Program-made: the position numbers and the translations under genes
The notes under the pieces: model-generated
Seen by the model: only the letters and a program-made list of their open reading frames with translations
Told to the model about the DNA's origin: nothing
The model's database searches: none
Shown: in pieces, positions 1-6,046 of the stretch
Layout of the letters: every line of letters begins with the position of its first letter
Numbering within the stretch: the stretch's first letter is position 1
DNA from: an uncultured Lachnospiraceae bacterium
GTDB taxonomy: Bacteria > Bacillota_A > Clostridia > Lachnospirales > Lachnospiraceae
Direction: 5' to 3'
Assembly: GCA_902783205.1 (NCBI GenBank)
Contig: CACZQE010000272.1
Span: 1 to 6,046, forward strand
DNA: 6,046 nt

Positions 1-3000
1 CAGATTCCCCATCGTTTTTTTGTCAGAAAGCTTGAGGAAGAAGGAATCCATCTGCCGGGTGAGCGCGGTTATGGCGTGGGCATGTTTTTCTTTCCCGTGA
101 GAGACCTGGATATGCGGCAGGCCAGATCCATGTTTGAGATCATTGTGAGAAAAGCGGGGCTTACAATTCTGGCCTGGAGGAAAGTGGACTGTGTGCCTGA
201 AGTGCTGGGAGCCAAAGCAAGGGAATGCATGCCAAACATTTATCAGGTCTTCATTAAGAGACCTCCTCACATAAAAGAGGACCTGGACTTTGACAGGATG
301 CTCTATATCGTCAGGAGAGAGTTTGAACAGAGTAATGTAAATACATATATACCATCCCTTTCCTGCAGAACCATTGTCTATAAAGGAATGTTTCTGGTCG
401 GGCAGCTGCGGACTTTCTTTAAAGATCTGCAGGACCCGGATTATGAATCCGCCATCGCCATGGTGCATTCACGCTTTTCCACCAATACCATGCCCAGCTG
501 GAACCGGGCCCACCCCAACCGCCTGCTGGTTCACAATGGAGAAATCAATACCATCAAGGGAAATGCAGACAAGATGCTGGCCCGGGAAGAGACAATGCAT
601 ACCGGCCTTTTTTCCGAGGAAGATATGACAAAGGTTCTTCCGGTCATTTCCCAGAGCGGCTCGGACTCAGCCATGCTTGATAATGTCCTGGAGTTTCTGA
701 TGATGAGCGGAATGGATCTTCCCCTTGCCATGACCATTATGCTTCCGGAACCATGGGATCATAATGAGACTCTGACCCGGGAAGAAAGGGATTTCTATCA
801 GTATTATGCCACTATGATGGAACCCTGGGACGGGCCGGCTTCCATTCTTTTCTCAGACGGAGATGTCATGGGCGCTATTCTGGACAGAAACGGACTCCGT
901 CCTTCAAGATACTATGTAATGGATGACGGGAGACTGATCCTGTCATCAGAGGTCGGAGTCCTCCCCCTCCCGGAAAAGCACATCATTAAAAAAGAGAGAC
1001 TGCATCCCGGAAAGATTCTTCTTGTAGATACAAAAAAGAAACAAATCGTCTCGGATGAAGAAATAAAAGAGAAATATGCTTTAAGCAAACCTTACGGCGA
1101 ATGGCTGGACAGCAGGCTGGTAAAGCTTAGAGATCTTCGAATTCCCAATAAAAAGGTGCCCCGGATCAGCCCCGAAGAAAGAAAGCGTCTGCAGAAGGCT
1201 TTTGGATACAGCTGGGAAAACTATCATGAGAGCCTTCTGTCTATGGCACTTGACAGGAAGGAGAGCATCGGGTCAATGGGAGTCGACACACCGATCGCTG
1301 CTCTTTCTGACCAGTATCAGCCGCTTTTTTACTACTTCAAGCAGCTTTTTGCCCAGGTGACTAACCCGCCTATTGATGCCCAGAGGGAGGAAATTGTAAC
1401 CTCGAGGACAGTGTATGTCGGTAAGAACGGAAATCTTCTTGAGGAAAATCCGGCCAATTGCCAGGTGTTGAAGATCCACAACCCGATCCTTACCGATCTG
1501 GACATGCTGAAGATCCTGAACATGAAGAAAGAGGGCTTTAAGGTGGCCCGGATTTCTATCCTTTTCTACAAAACAGCTCCTATGAAGCGGGTATTGGACC
1601 ATCTCTTTGTAGAGGTGGACAAGGCTTATCGCGAGGGGGCCAATATACTGGTTCTGTCCGATCGGGGGGTAGACGAAAACCACGTGGCTATTCCTTCACT
1701 CCTGGCGGTAGCGGCAGTTCATAAACATCTGGTGGAAACCAGAAAATGTACCGCCATGTCCCTGATTCTGGAATCGGGAGAACCAAGGGAAGTACATCAT
1801 TTTGCTGCCCTGCTGGGATATGGCGCATCAGCGGTCAACCCTTATCTTGCCCATGCGACGATTGCCCAGCTGGTGGAGGAAGAACTGCTGGATAAAGATT
1901 ACTATGCAGCGGTGGAAGACTATGATAACGCTGTTTTGTTCGGCATTGTGAAGATTGCGTCCAAAATGGGCATCTCTACAATTCAGTCTTATCAGGGAAG
2001 TAAAATATTCGAGGCAATCGGCATTTCAAAAGAAGTGATTGATGCCTACTTCCCGGGGACTACAAGCAGGATCGGGGGTATCAGCCTGGAAGAGATCGGT
2101 CAGGCAGTAGACAGGCAGCACAGTAAAGCCTTTGATCCGCTGGGAAGGAATACAGATCTGGAACTCACGTCAGCAGGAAGACATAAAAGCCGGAGCCAGG
2201 GAGAACATCACCGTTATAATCCCCGGACGATTCATATGCTTCAGGCGGCCACAAGAGAAGGAGACTATAAGAAATTTAAAGAGTATACAAAGATGGTTGA
2301 TGCCGGGGAGTCCGGTTATCTTCGCAGCCTGCTGGAGTTCAGACTGTCCGATTCACCGGTTCCGTTATCCGAGGTTGAAGATGAGAGATCCATAGTTAAA
2401 CGCTTTAAGACAGGCGCTATGTCCTACGGATCCATTTCAGAAGAGGCGCATGAGACCCTGGCTGTTGCCATGAATCGCCTGCACGGGAAGTCCAACAGCG
2501 GAGAAGGCGGAGAGAGCGAGGAGAGAATTCTATCTGCCGGAACTGAAGATGACAGGAGTTCTGCCATCAAGCAGGTAGCCAGCGGGCGATTCGGTGTGAC
2601 CAGCCGCTATCTGGTTTCTGCCAGGGAAATACAGATTAAGATGGCCCAGGGTGCAAAACCCGGCGAAGGAGGTCACCTGCCGGGAAGAAAGGTGTATCCC
2701 TGGATCGCGAAAACAAGGCATTCCACGCCGGGGGTCAGCCTGATCTCACCTCCCCCTCACCATGACATTTACTCAATCGAGGATCTGGCCCAGCTGATCT
2801 ATGATTTGAAAAACGCCAATAAAAATGCCCGTATTTCAGTCAAGCTGGTATCGGAAGCCGGTGTGGGAACCGTGGCTGCCGGCGTGGCAAAAGCCGGCGC
2901 GGGTGTTGTTCTCATATCCGGCTACGACGGAGGGACAGGGGCGGCGCCCCTTTCTTCCATTCACAATGCAGGCCTGCCCTGGGAACTTGGCCTGGCGGAA

Positions 3001-4353
3001 ACCCATCAGACCCTGATTGCCAACGGACTCAGAAATAAAGTGGTGATCGAGACAGACGGCAAGCTGATGAGTGGAAGAGATGTGGCTATCGCGGCGATTC
3101 TCGGCGCGGAGGAATTCGGATTTGCCACAGCTCCGCTGATCACCATGGGATGCGTCATGATGAGGGCCTGCCAGTCTGACACCTGTCCCATGGGAGTGGC
3201 AACACAGAATCCCGAATTGAGAAAACGTTTTTCGGGAAAACCGGAATATGTCGAGAACTTTATGCTCTTTATTGCCAGAGAACTCAGGGAAATCATGAGC
3301 ATGCTGGGTGTCCGGTCAGTGGATGAACTGGTGGGAAGGACAGACCTTCTGAAAAAGAGAGAGGATCTAAGTCCCAGAGAAAAAGAAATCGATCTTTCCG
3401 GTATCCTGCTGGATACTTCCTGTCATGACCGGGATCAGGTCATTTTCAGCCCGGAACATGTGTATGATTTCGGCCTTGAAAAGACAAAAGACGAGAGTAT
3501 CCTGCTTCAGAAAAAAGCTGTCCAAAAGGCCATTGACAAAGAGAAAGCAGCCGGAATCAGTGTGAAATTAAGAAGTACGGACAGGACATTCGGTACCCTG
3601 CTCGGTGCCGAGATTACCAGAAAACACCCTGCCGGGATGGAAGAAGACACCATTACGATCAACTGTTCCGGATCCGGCGGGCAGAGCTTCGGGGCCTTTA
3701 TTCCCCGGGGCCTTACGCTGAAGCTTACGGGTGACAGCAATGACTACTTTGGAAAAGGACTGTCCGGCGGCAAACTGACAGTCCAGGCTCCTCCGGACGC
3801 AGGATACGATCCTCATGAAAATATCCTGATCGGTAATGTAGCCCTTTACGGAGCAACATCGGGCAAAGCTTTCATAGCCGGCATGGCGGGTGAGAGATTC
3901 TGTATCCGGAATTCCGGCGCTATTGCTGTAGTGGAGGGCGTCGGTGAACACGGATGTGAATATATGACAGGCGGCGTGGTCGTAATTCTTGGAGAGACAG
4001 GAAAGAACTTCGCGGCCGGTATGAGCGGAGGAATCGCCTATGTCCTTGATGAGAAAAACCGGCTCTATAAGAACCTGAATAAAGAGATGGTCACTATGGA
4101 AGCGGTGGAGCATAAAAACGACCTGAATGAACTTAAGACGATTCTCGAAGAACATGTGGCCGGCACAGGCTCTGCCAGGGGAAAGGATATTCTGGAACAT
4201 TTTTCGGATTACGCCCCCATGTTTAAGAAAATCATTCCTACAGATTATAAGAAAATGCTCAAGGGAATTGCAGGATTCCGGGAACAGGGCGCGGACCAGG
4301 AGACAGCTGAAGCCCTTGCCTTCCGGGCTTTTGTAGAAGGAGGAGAAGACTGA
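1..4353 (+). CDS. gltB: Glutamate synthase (GOGAT) large/alpha subunit, 5'-partial
   Basis: This subunit takes ammonia from glutamine and channels it to 2-oxoglutarate, forming glutamate with electrons supplied by GltD. Residues are counted from codon 1 of the window; 1450 are visible. The frame is open from base 1 with conserved sequence (QIPHRFF), so the true start and the catalytic N-terminal Cys lie upstream, with roughly 50 or more residues missing. Domains in order: class II glutamine amidotransferase to about 420 (HSRFSTNT at 156, HNGEINT at 178, QSGSDS at 218, DRNGLRP at 295); central domain about 445-720 (TNPPID at 454); FMN/2-oxoglutarate synthase barrel about 770-1115 (SNSGEGGE at 831, AQGAKPGEGG at 882, SGYDGGTGAAP at 973); C-terminal GXGXG beta-helix about 1165-1375. 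The [3Fe-4S] ligands are C1051, C1057 and C1062, with the family spacing C-x5-C-x4-C. The Cys offset suggests E927 is the loop-4 glutamate linking the two active sites (inferred). No frameshift or missing key motif is seen. The adjacent gltD argues against a ferredoxin-type enzyme. Confidence 0.97.
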   Translation, partial: QIPHRFFVRKLEEEGIHLPGERGYGVGMFFFPVRDLDMRQARSMFEIIVRKAGLTILAWRKVDCVPEVLGAKARECMPNIYQVFIKRPPHIKEDLDFDRMLYIVRREFEQSNVNTYIPSLSCRTIVYKGMFLVGQLRTFFKDLQDPDYESAIAMVHSRFSTNTMPSWNRAHPNRLLVHNGEINTIKGNADKMLAREETMHTGLFSEEDMTKVLPVISQSGSDSAMLDNVLEFLMMSGMDLPLAMTIMLPEPWDHNETLTREERDFYQYYATMMEPWDGPASILFSDGDVMGAILDRNGLRPSRYYVMDDGRLILSSEVGVLPLPEKHIIKKERLHPGKILLVDTKKKQIVSDEEIKEKYALSKPYGEWLDSRLVKLRDLRIPNKKVPRISPEERKRLQKAFGYSWENYHESLLSMALDRKESIGSMGVDTPIAALSDQYQPLFYYFKQLFAQVTNPPIDAQREEIVTSRTVYVGKNGNLLEENPANCQVLKIHNPILTDLDMLKILNMKKEGFKVARISILFYKTAPMKRVLDHLFVEVDKAYREGANILVLSDRGVDENHVAIPSLLAVAAVHKHLVETRKCTAMSLILESGEPREVHHFAALLGYGASAVNPYLAHATIAQLVEEELLDKDYYAAVEDYDNAVLFGIVKIASKMGISTIQSYQGSKIFEAIGISKEVIDAYFPGTTSRIGGISLEEIGQAVDRQHSKAFDPLGRNTDLELTSAGRHKSRSQGEHHRYNPRTIHMLQAATREGDYKKFKEYTKMVDAGESGYLRSLLEFRLSDSPVPLSEVEDERSIVKRFKTGAMSYGSISEEAHETLAVAMNRLHGKSNSGEGGESEERILSAGTEDDRSSAIKQVASGRFGVTSRYLVSAREIQIKMAQGAKPGEGGHLPGRKVYPWIAKTRHSTPGVSLISPPPHHDIYSIEDLAQLIYDLKNANKNARISVKLVSEAGVGTVAAGVAKAGAGVVLISGYDGGTGAAPLSSIHNAGLPWELGLAETHQTLIANGLRNKVVIETDGKLMSGRDVAIAAILGAEEFGFATAPLITMGCVMMRACQSDTCPMGVATQNPELRKRFSGKPEYVENFMLFIARELREIMSMLGVRSVDELVGRTDLLKKREDLSPREKEIDLSGILLDTSCHDRDQVIFSPEHVYDFGLEKTKDESILLQKKAVQKAIDKEKAAGISVKLRSTDRTFGTLLGAEITRKHPAGMEEDTITINCSGSGGQSFGAFIPRGLTLKLTGDSNDYFGKGLSGGKLTVQAPPDAGYDPHENILIGNVALYGATSGKAFIAGMAGERFCIRNSGAIAVVEGVGEHGCEYMTGGVVVILGETGKNFAAGMSGGIAYVLDEKNRLYKNLNKEMVTMEAVEHKNDLNELKTILEEHVAGTGSARGKDILEHFSDYAPMFKKIIPTDYKKMLKGIAGFREQGADQETAEALAFRAFVEGGED
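4337..4343 (+). promoter_or_regulatory. Ribosome binding site of gltD
   Basis: AAGGAGG is a perfect Shine-Dalgarno core within a purine run (4335-4349), nine bases before ATG 4353. It lies inside the last codons of gltB, where it encodes part of the EGGED C-terminus. It fixes the gltD start. Together with the TGATG stop/start overlap it suggests that translation of gltD is coupled to gltB, which would favour equal amounts of the two subunits (inferred). Confidence 0.85.
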
Positions 4354-5828
4354 TGGGAAAGACAAGCGGATTTCTGGAGTATCAGAGAAAAGACGGAAAA
4401 ATCAGGTCTGAGGAAGACCGGATCAGAGATTTCAAAGAGTTCCATGGCAGTCTTTCACCTGAAGAGCAGAGAAGACAGGCGGCCCGCTGTATGGATTGCG
4501 GAATTCCTTTTTGCCAGGCGGGCGTCACCATATCCGGTATGGTTTCCGGATGTCCTTTGCACAACCTGGTTCCTGAAATCAACGATCTGGTATACCGGGG
4601 AAAGATGGAGGCGGCCTATCACAGGCTTGCAATCACCCACAGCTTTCCCGAGTTTACCAGCCGTGTCTGTCCCGCCCTCTGTGAGGCGGCCTGCACCTGT
4701 GGTTTTGGCGACCTGCCTGTTTCCAGCAAGGAAAATGAGAAAGCGGTCATTGATTATGCCTTTGCCCACGGTCTGGTTCGGGAAGAAAAGCCCGCAGTCC
4801 GTACAGGAAAGAAGGTGGCTGTGGTGGGCAGCGGTCCGTCAGGTCTTGCGGCTGCCCAGATGCTGAACCGCCGGGGTCACGATGTGACTGTTTATGAGCG
4901 GCATGACCGTATCGGGGGCCTGCTTCGTTACGGTATTCCCAATATGAAGCTGGACAAGTCCCTGATCGACAGACGGGTAAACATGATGGAAGAGGCCGGG
5001 GTAAAATTTGTCCTCAATACAGATATAGGAAGGGATCTGCCCGCGGAGAAACTGATGGAGGATTACGACAGTGTTGTGCTGGCATGCGGGGCTTCCGAGC
5101 CCAGAGACATCAAGGTGCCGGGCAGGGATGCCGCAGGGATCAGATTTGCTGTGGATTTTCTGTCCGAGGTAACAAAGAGTCTGCTGGACAGCGATTTTAA
5201 AGAGATGCCTGAAGCACTGGCAAAAGAAAAAGACGTAATTGTAATCGGCGGTGGAGATACCGGCAATGACTGCGTAGGAACCTGTATCCGTCTGGGGGCC
5301 AGGAGCGTTACCCAGCTGGAGATGATGCCCAGAGCATCTGAGGAAAGGCTGCCCTCCAACCCCTGGCCGGAATGGCCAAGGATTCTTAAAACTGACTACG
5401 GGCAGGAGGAAGCCATATGGAAATTCGGGAAAGACCCCAGAATCTACCGGACAACAGTCAAAGAATTCCTGAAGGATGAAAAAGGATGTCTGAAAGGCGC
5501 TGTCCTGGTCTCCCTGGAAGCAGTAAAAGATGAGAAAACGGGAAGAATCCTCATGAAGCCTGTAGAGGGGACGGAAGAAACGGTGGCGGCAGACCTTGTA
5601 CTGATTGCCGCAGGATTTCTTGGCAGCGAAAGATATGTGACAGAAGACTTCGGTGTGGAAACAAATGCAAGGACCTGTGTAAAGACAGAGCCCGGACTGT
5701 TTGCGACGTCCAGGGACAAGATCTTTGTGGCAGGAGATATGCATCTGGGCCAGTCTCTGGTGGTGCGGGCGATCGCAGAAGGAAGAAATGCGGCAGAAGC
5801 TGTAGATGAGGCTCTGATGGGACAGTGA
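4353..5828 (+). CDS. gltD: Glutamate synthase (GOGAT) small/beta subunit
   Basis: This FAD-dependent oxidoreductase of 491 residues oxidises NAD(P)H and feeds electrons through [4Fe-4S] clusters to GltB. E. coli GltD is about 470 residues. The N-terminal ferredoxin-like region carries C46, C49, C54 and C67, then C106, C110, C114 and an extra C116. The 12-residue gap from C54 to C67 replaces the three residues of proteobacterial GltD. The FAD-binding GxGxxG is G159/G161/G164 (VAVVGSGPSG), with GGLLRYGIPNMKL following at 188. The pyridine-nucleotide GxGxxG is G299/G301/G304 (VIVIGGGDTGND). The next strand ends in acidic E323 (QLEMMP) where E. coli has arginines, and SNPWPEWPRI at 335 is typical of the Gram-positive/eukaryotic branch. 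The C-terminal FAD motif is GDMHLGQSLVV at 461, with HL where E. coli-like proteins tend to have basic residues. The start is ATG 4353, sharing one base with the gltB stop and backed by a strong Shine-Dalgarno. Similar subunits serve dihydropyrimidine dehydrogenase or NfnB-like enzymes, but the neighbouring gltB settles the identity. Confidence 0.96.
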   Translation: MGKTSGFLEYQRKDGKIRSEEDRIRDFKEFHGSLSPEEQRRQAARCMDCGIPFCQAGVTISGMVSGCPLHNLVPEINDLVYRGKMEAAYHRLAITHSFPEFTSRVCPALCEAACTCGFGDLPVSSKENEKAVIDYAFAHGLVREEKPAVRTGKKVAVVGSGPSGLAAAQMLNRRGHDVTVYERHDRIGGLLRYGIPNMKLDKSLIDRRVNMMEEAGVKFVLNTDIGRDLPAEKLMEDYDSVVLACGASEPRDIKVPGRDAAGIRFAVDFLSEVTKSLLDSDFKEMPEALAKEKDVIVIGGGDTGNDCVGTCIRLGARSVTQLEMMPRASEERLPSNPWPEWPRILKTDYGQEEAIWKFGKDPRIYRTTVKEFLKDEKGCLKGAVLVSLEAVKDEKTGRILMKPVEGTEETVAADLVLIAAGFLGSERYVTEDFGVETNARTCVKTEPGLFATSRDKIFVAGDMHLGQSLVVRAIAEGRNAAEAVDEALMGQ

Positions 5829-5833
5829 GAAAG
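5827..5833 (+). promoter_or_regulatory. Probable weak ribosome binding site of carA
   Basis: GAGAAAG lies ten bases before ATG 5844 and overlaps the gltD stop. It is a poor Shine-Dalgarno compared with that of gltD. A second partial match, GTGTGAT (5833-5839), resembles the 3' part of the extended consensus but sits very close to the ATG. The weak site suggests that carA is expressed less than gltD or depends partly on ribosomes finishing gltD (inferred). Confidence 0.4.
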
Positions 5834-5843
5834 TGTGATAAAT

Positions 5844-6046
5844 ATGAAAGCTGACAGAAAACTGGTTTTGGAAGACGGGACAGAGTATGCCGGACAGGGA
5901 TTCGGAGGAAGAAAATACTCTGTCTGCGAAGTCGTTTTTAATACATCCATGGCAGGTTACCAGGAAATCGTTTCCGATCCTTCCTACACGGATCAGGCCA
6001 TAGTTATGTCCTATCCTCTGATCGGCAACTACGGAATAGCCGATGA
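5844..6046 (+). CDS. carA: Carbamoyl-phosphate synthase small (glutaminase) subunit, 3'-partial
   Basis: CarA hydrolyses glutamine and passes ammonia to CarB, which makes carbamoyl phosphate for arginine and pyrimidine synthesis. Only the first 67 codons and two bases of the next are present. They cover the start of the N-terminal CPSase small-chain domain: [15 protein letters not shown] at 7-21, [14 protein letters not shown] at 29-42, DPSYTDQ at 45-51 and SYPLIGNYG at 56-64, all hallmark blocks of CarA. The class I amidotransferase domain with its catalytic Cys-His-Glu would lie beyond the window and cannot be judged. The start ATG 5844 fits the family's usual N-terminus; an in-frame GTG at 5835 would add three residues (V/M-I-N) but has no usable Shine-Dalgarno. 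The gene follows gltD by 15 bases with no leader or terminator, so it is probably co-transcribed with gltBD. carB probably follows, but that is not visible. Whether this copy serves arginine or pyrimidine synthesis cannot be told. Confidence 0.93.
   Translation, partial: MKADRKLVLEDGTEYAGQGFGGRKYSVCEVVFNTSMAGYQEIVSDPSYTDQAIVMSYPLIGNYGIAD

Noticed and set aside
76..78. GTG as a possible start codon of gltB.
   Set aside because: The same frame is open back to base 1 and encodes conserved amidotransferase sequence, so the GTG is an internal valine. The gene is cut by the window edge, not naturally shortened.
3425..3447. Hairpin ATGACC/GGTCAT with a 7-base loop followed by TTTT, resembling a terminator.
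   Set aside because: The stem is only six pairs, the T-run is short, and it lies inside the intact gltB coding sequence, so a working terminator is unlikely.
3568..4365. A 265-codon open frame on the minus strand opposite the 3' end of gltB.
   Set aside because: It is antisense to the conserved GXGXG domain and shows no recognisable domain.
4839..5744. A 301-codon open frame on the minus strand opposite gltD.
   Set aside because: Its predicted protein is rich in Cys, His, Phe and Ser, matches no family I know and lies wholly antisense to a well-conserved gene. It is a shadow of gltD codon bias.
5835..5837. In-frame GTG as an alternative carA start.
   Set aside because: The only Shine-Dalgarno-like stretch lies one base before it, too close to work, whereas the spacing to ATG 5844 is suitable and that N-terminus fits the family.
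5834..5843. TGTGATAAAT as a possible extended -10 promoter element for carA.
   Set aside because: No acceptable -35 box lies at the right distance, and transcription would begin at or after the start codon.

Overview
The window is an ordinary, gap-free stretch of core nitrogen-metabolism genes, all on the + strand. It holds the nearly complete large subunit of glutamate synthase (gltB, 5' end cut off by the window), the complete small subunit (gltD), and the first 67 codons of the carbamoyl-phosphate synthase small subunit (carA, 3' end cut off).

Organism: the protein variants point to an anaerobic Bacillota, most likely class Clostridia and perhaps Lachnospiraceae. The reasons are the GltD form with a long loop between its third and fourth iron-sulfur cysteines, the C-terminal tail of GltB, frequent AGA/AGG arginine codons with moderate GC content, and a strong purine-rich Shine-Dalgarno sequence. 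This is recognition from memory of family sequences, not a database match.

Layout: positions 1-4353 are gltB. A textbook AAGGAGG lies in its last codons, and its TGA stop shares one base with the ATG of gltD (TGATG). gltD runs to 5828. Fifteen bases later carA begins at ATG 5844 and is still open at 6046. There is no intergenic stretch of any size, and I found no RNA gene, terminator, mobile element, repeat array or CRISPR.

How the genes work together: GltB and GltD form the cytoplasmic NAD(P)H-dependent glutamate synthase (GOGAT). GltD oxidises NAD(P)H and passes electrons through FAD and iron-sulfur clusters to GltB. GltB takes the amide nitrogen from glutamine and adds it to 2-oxoglutarate, giving two glutamates. 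CarA is the glutaminase subunit of the enzyme that makes carbamoyl phosphate for arginine and pyrimidines. The tight spacing suggests one transcript that places two glutamine-consuming amidotransferases under shared control. I see no previously undescribed system here; the findings are modest observations about gene order and sequence variants.
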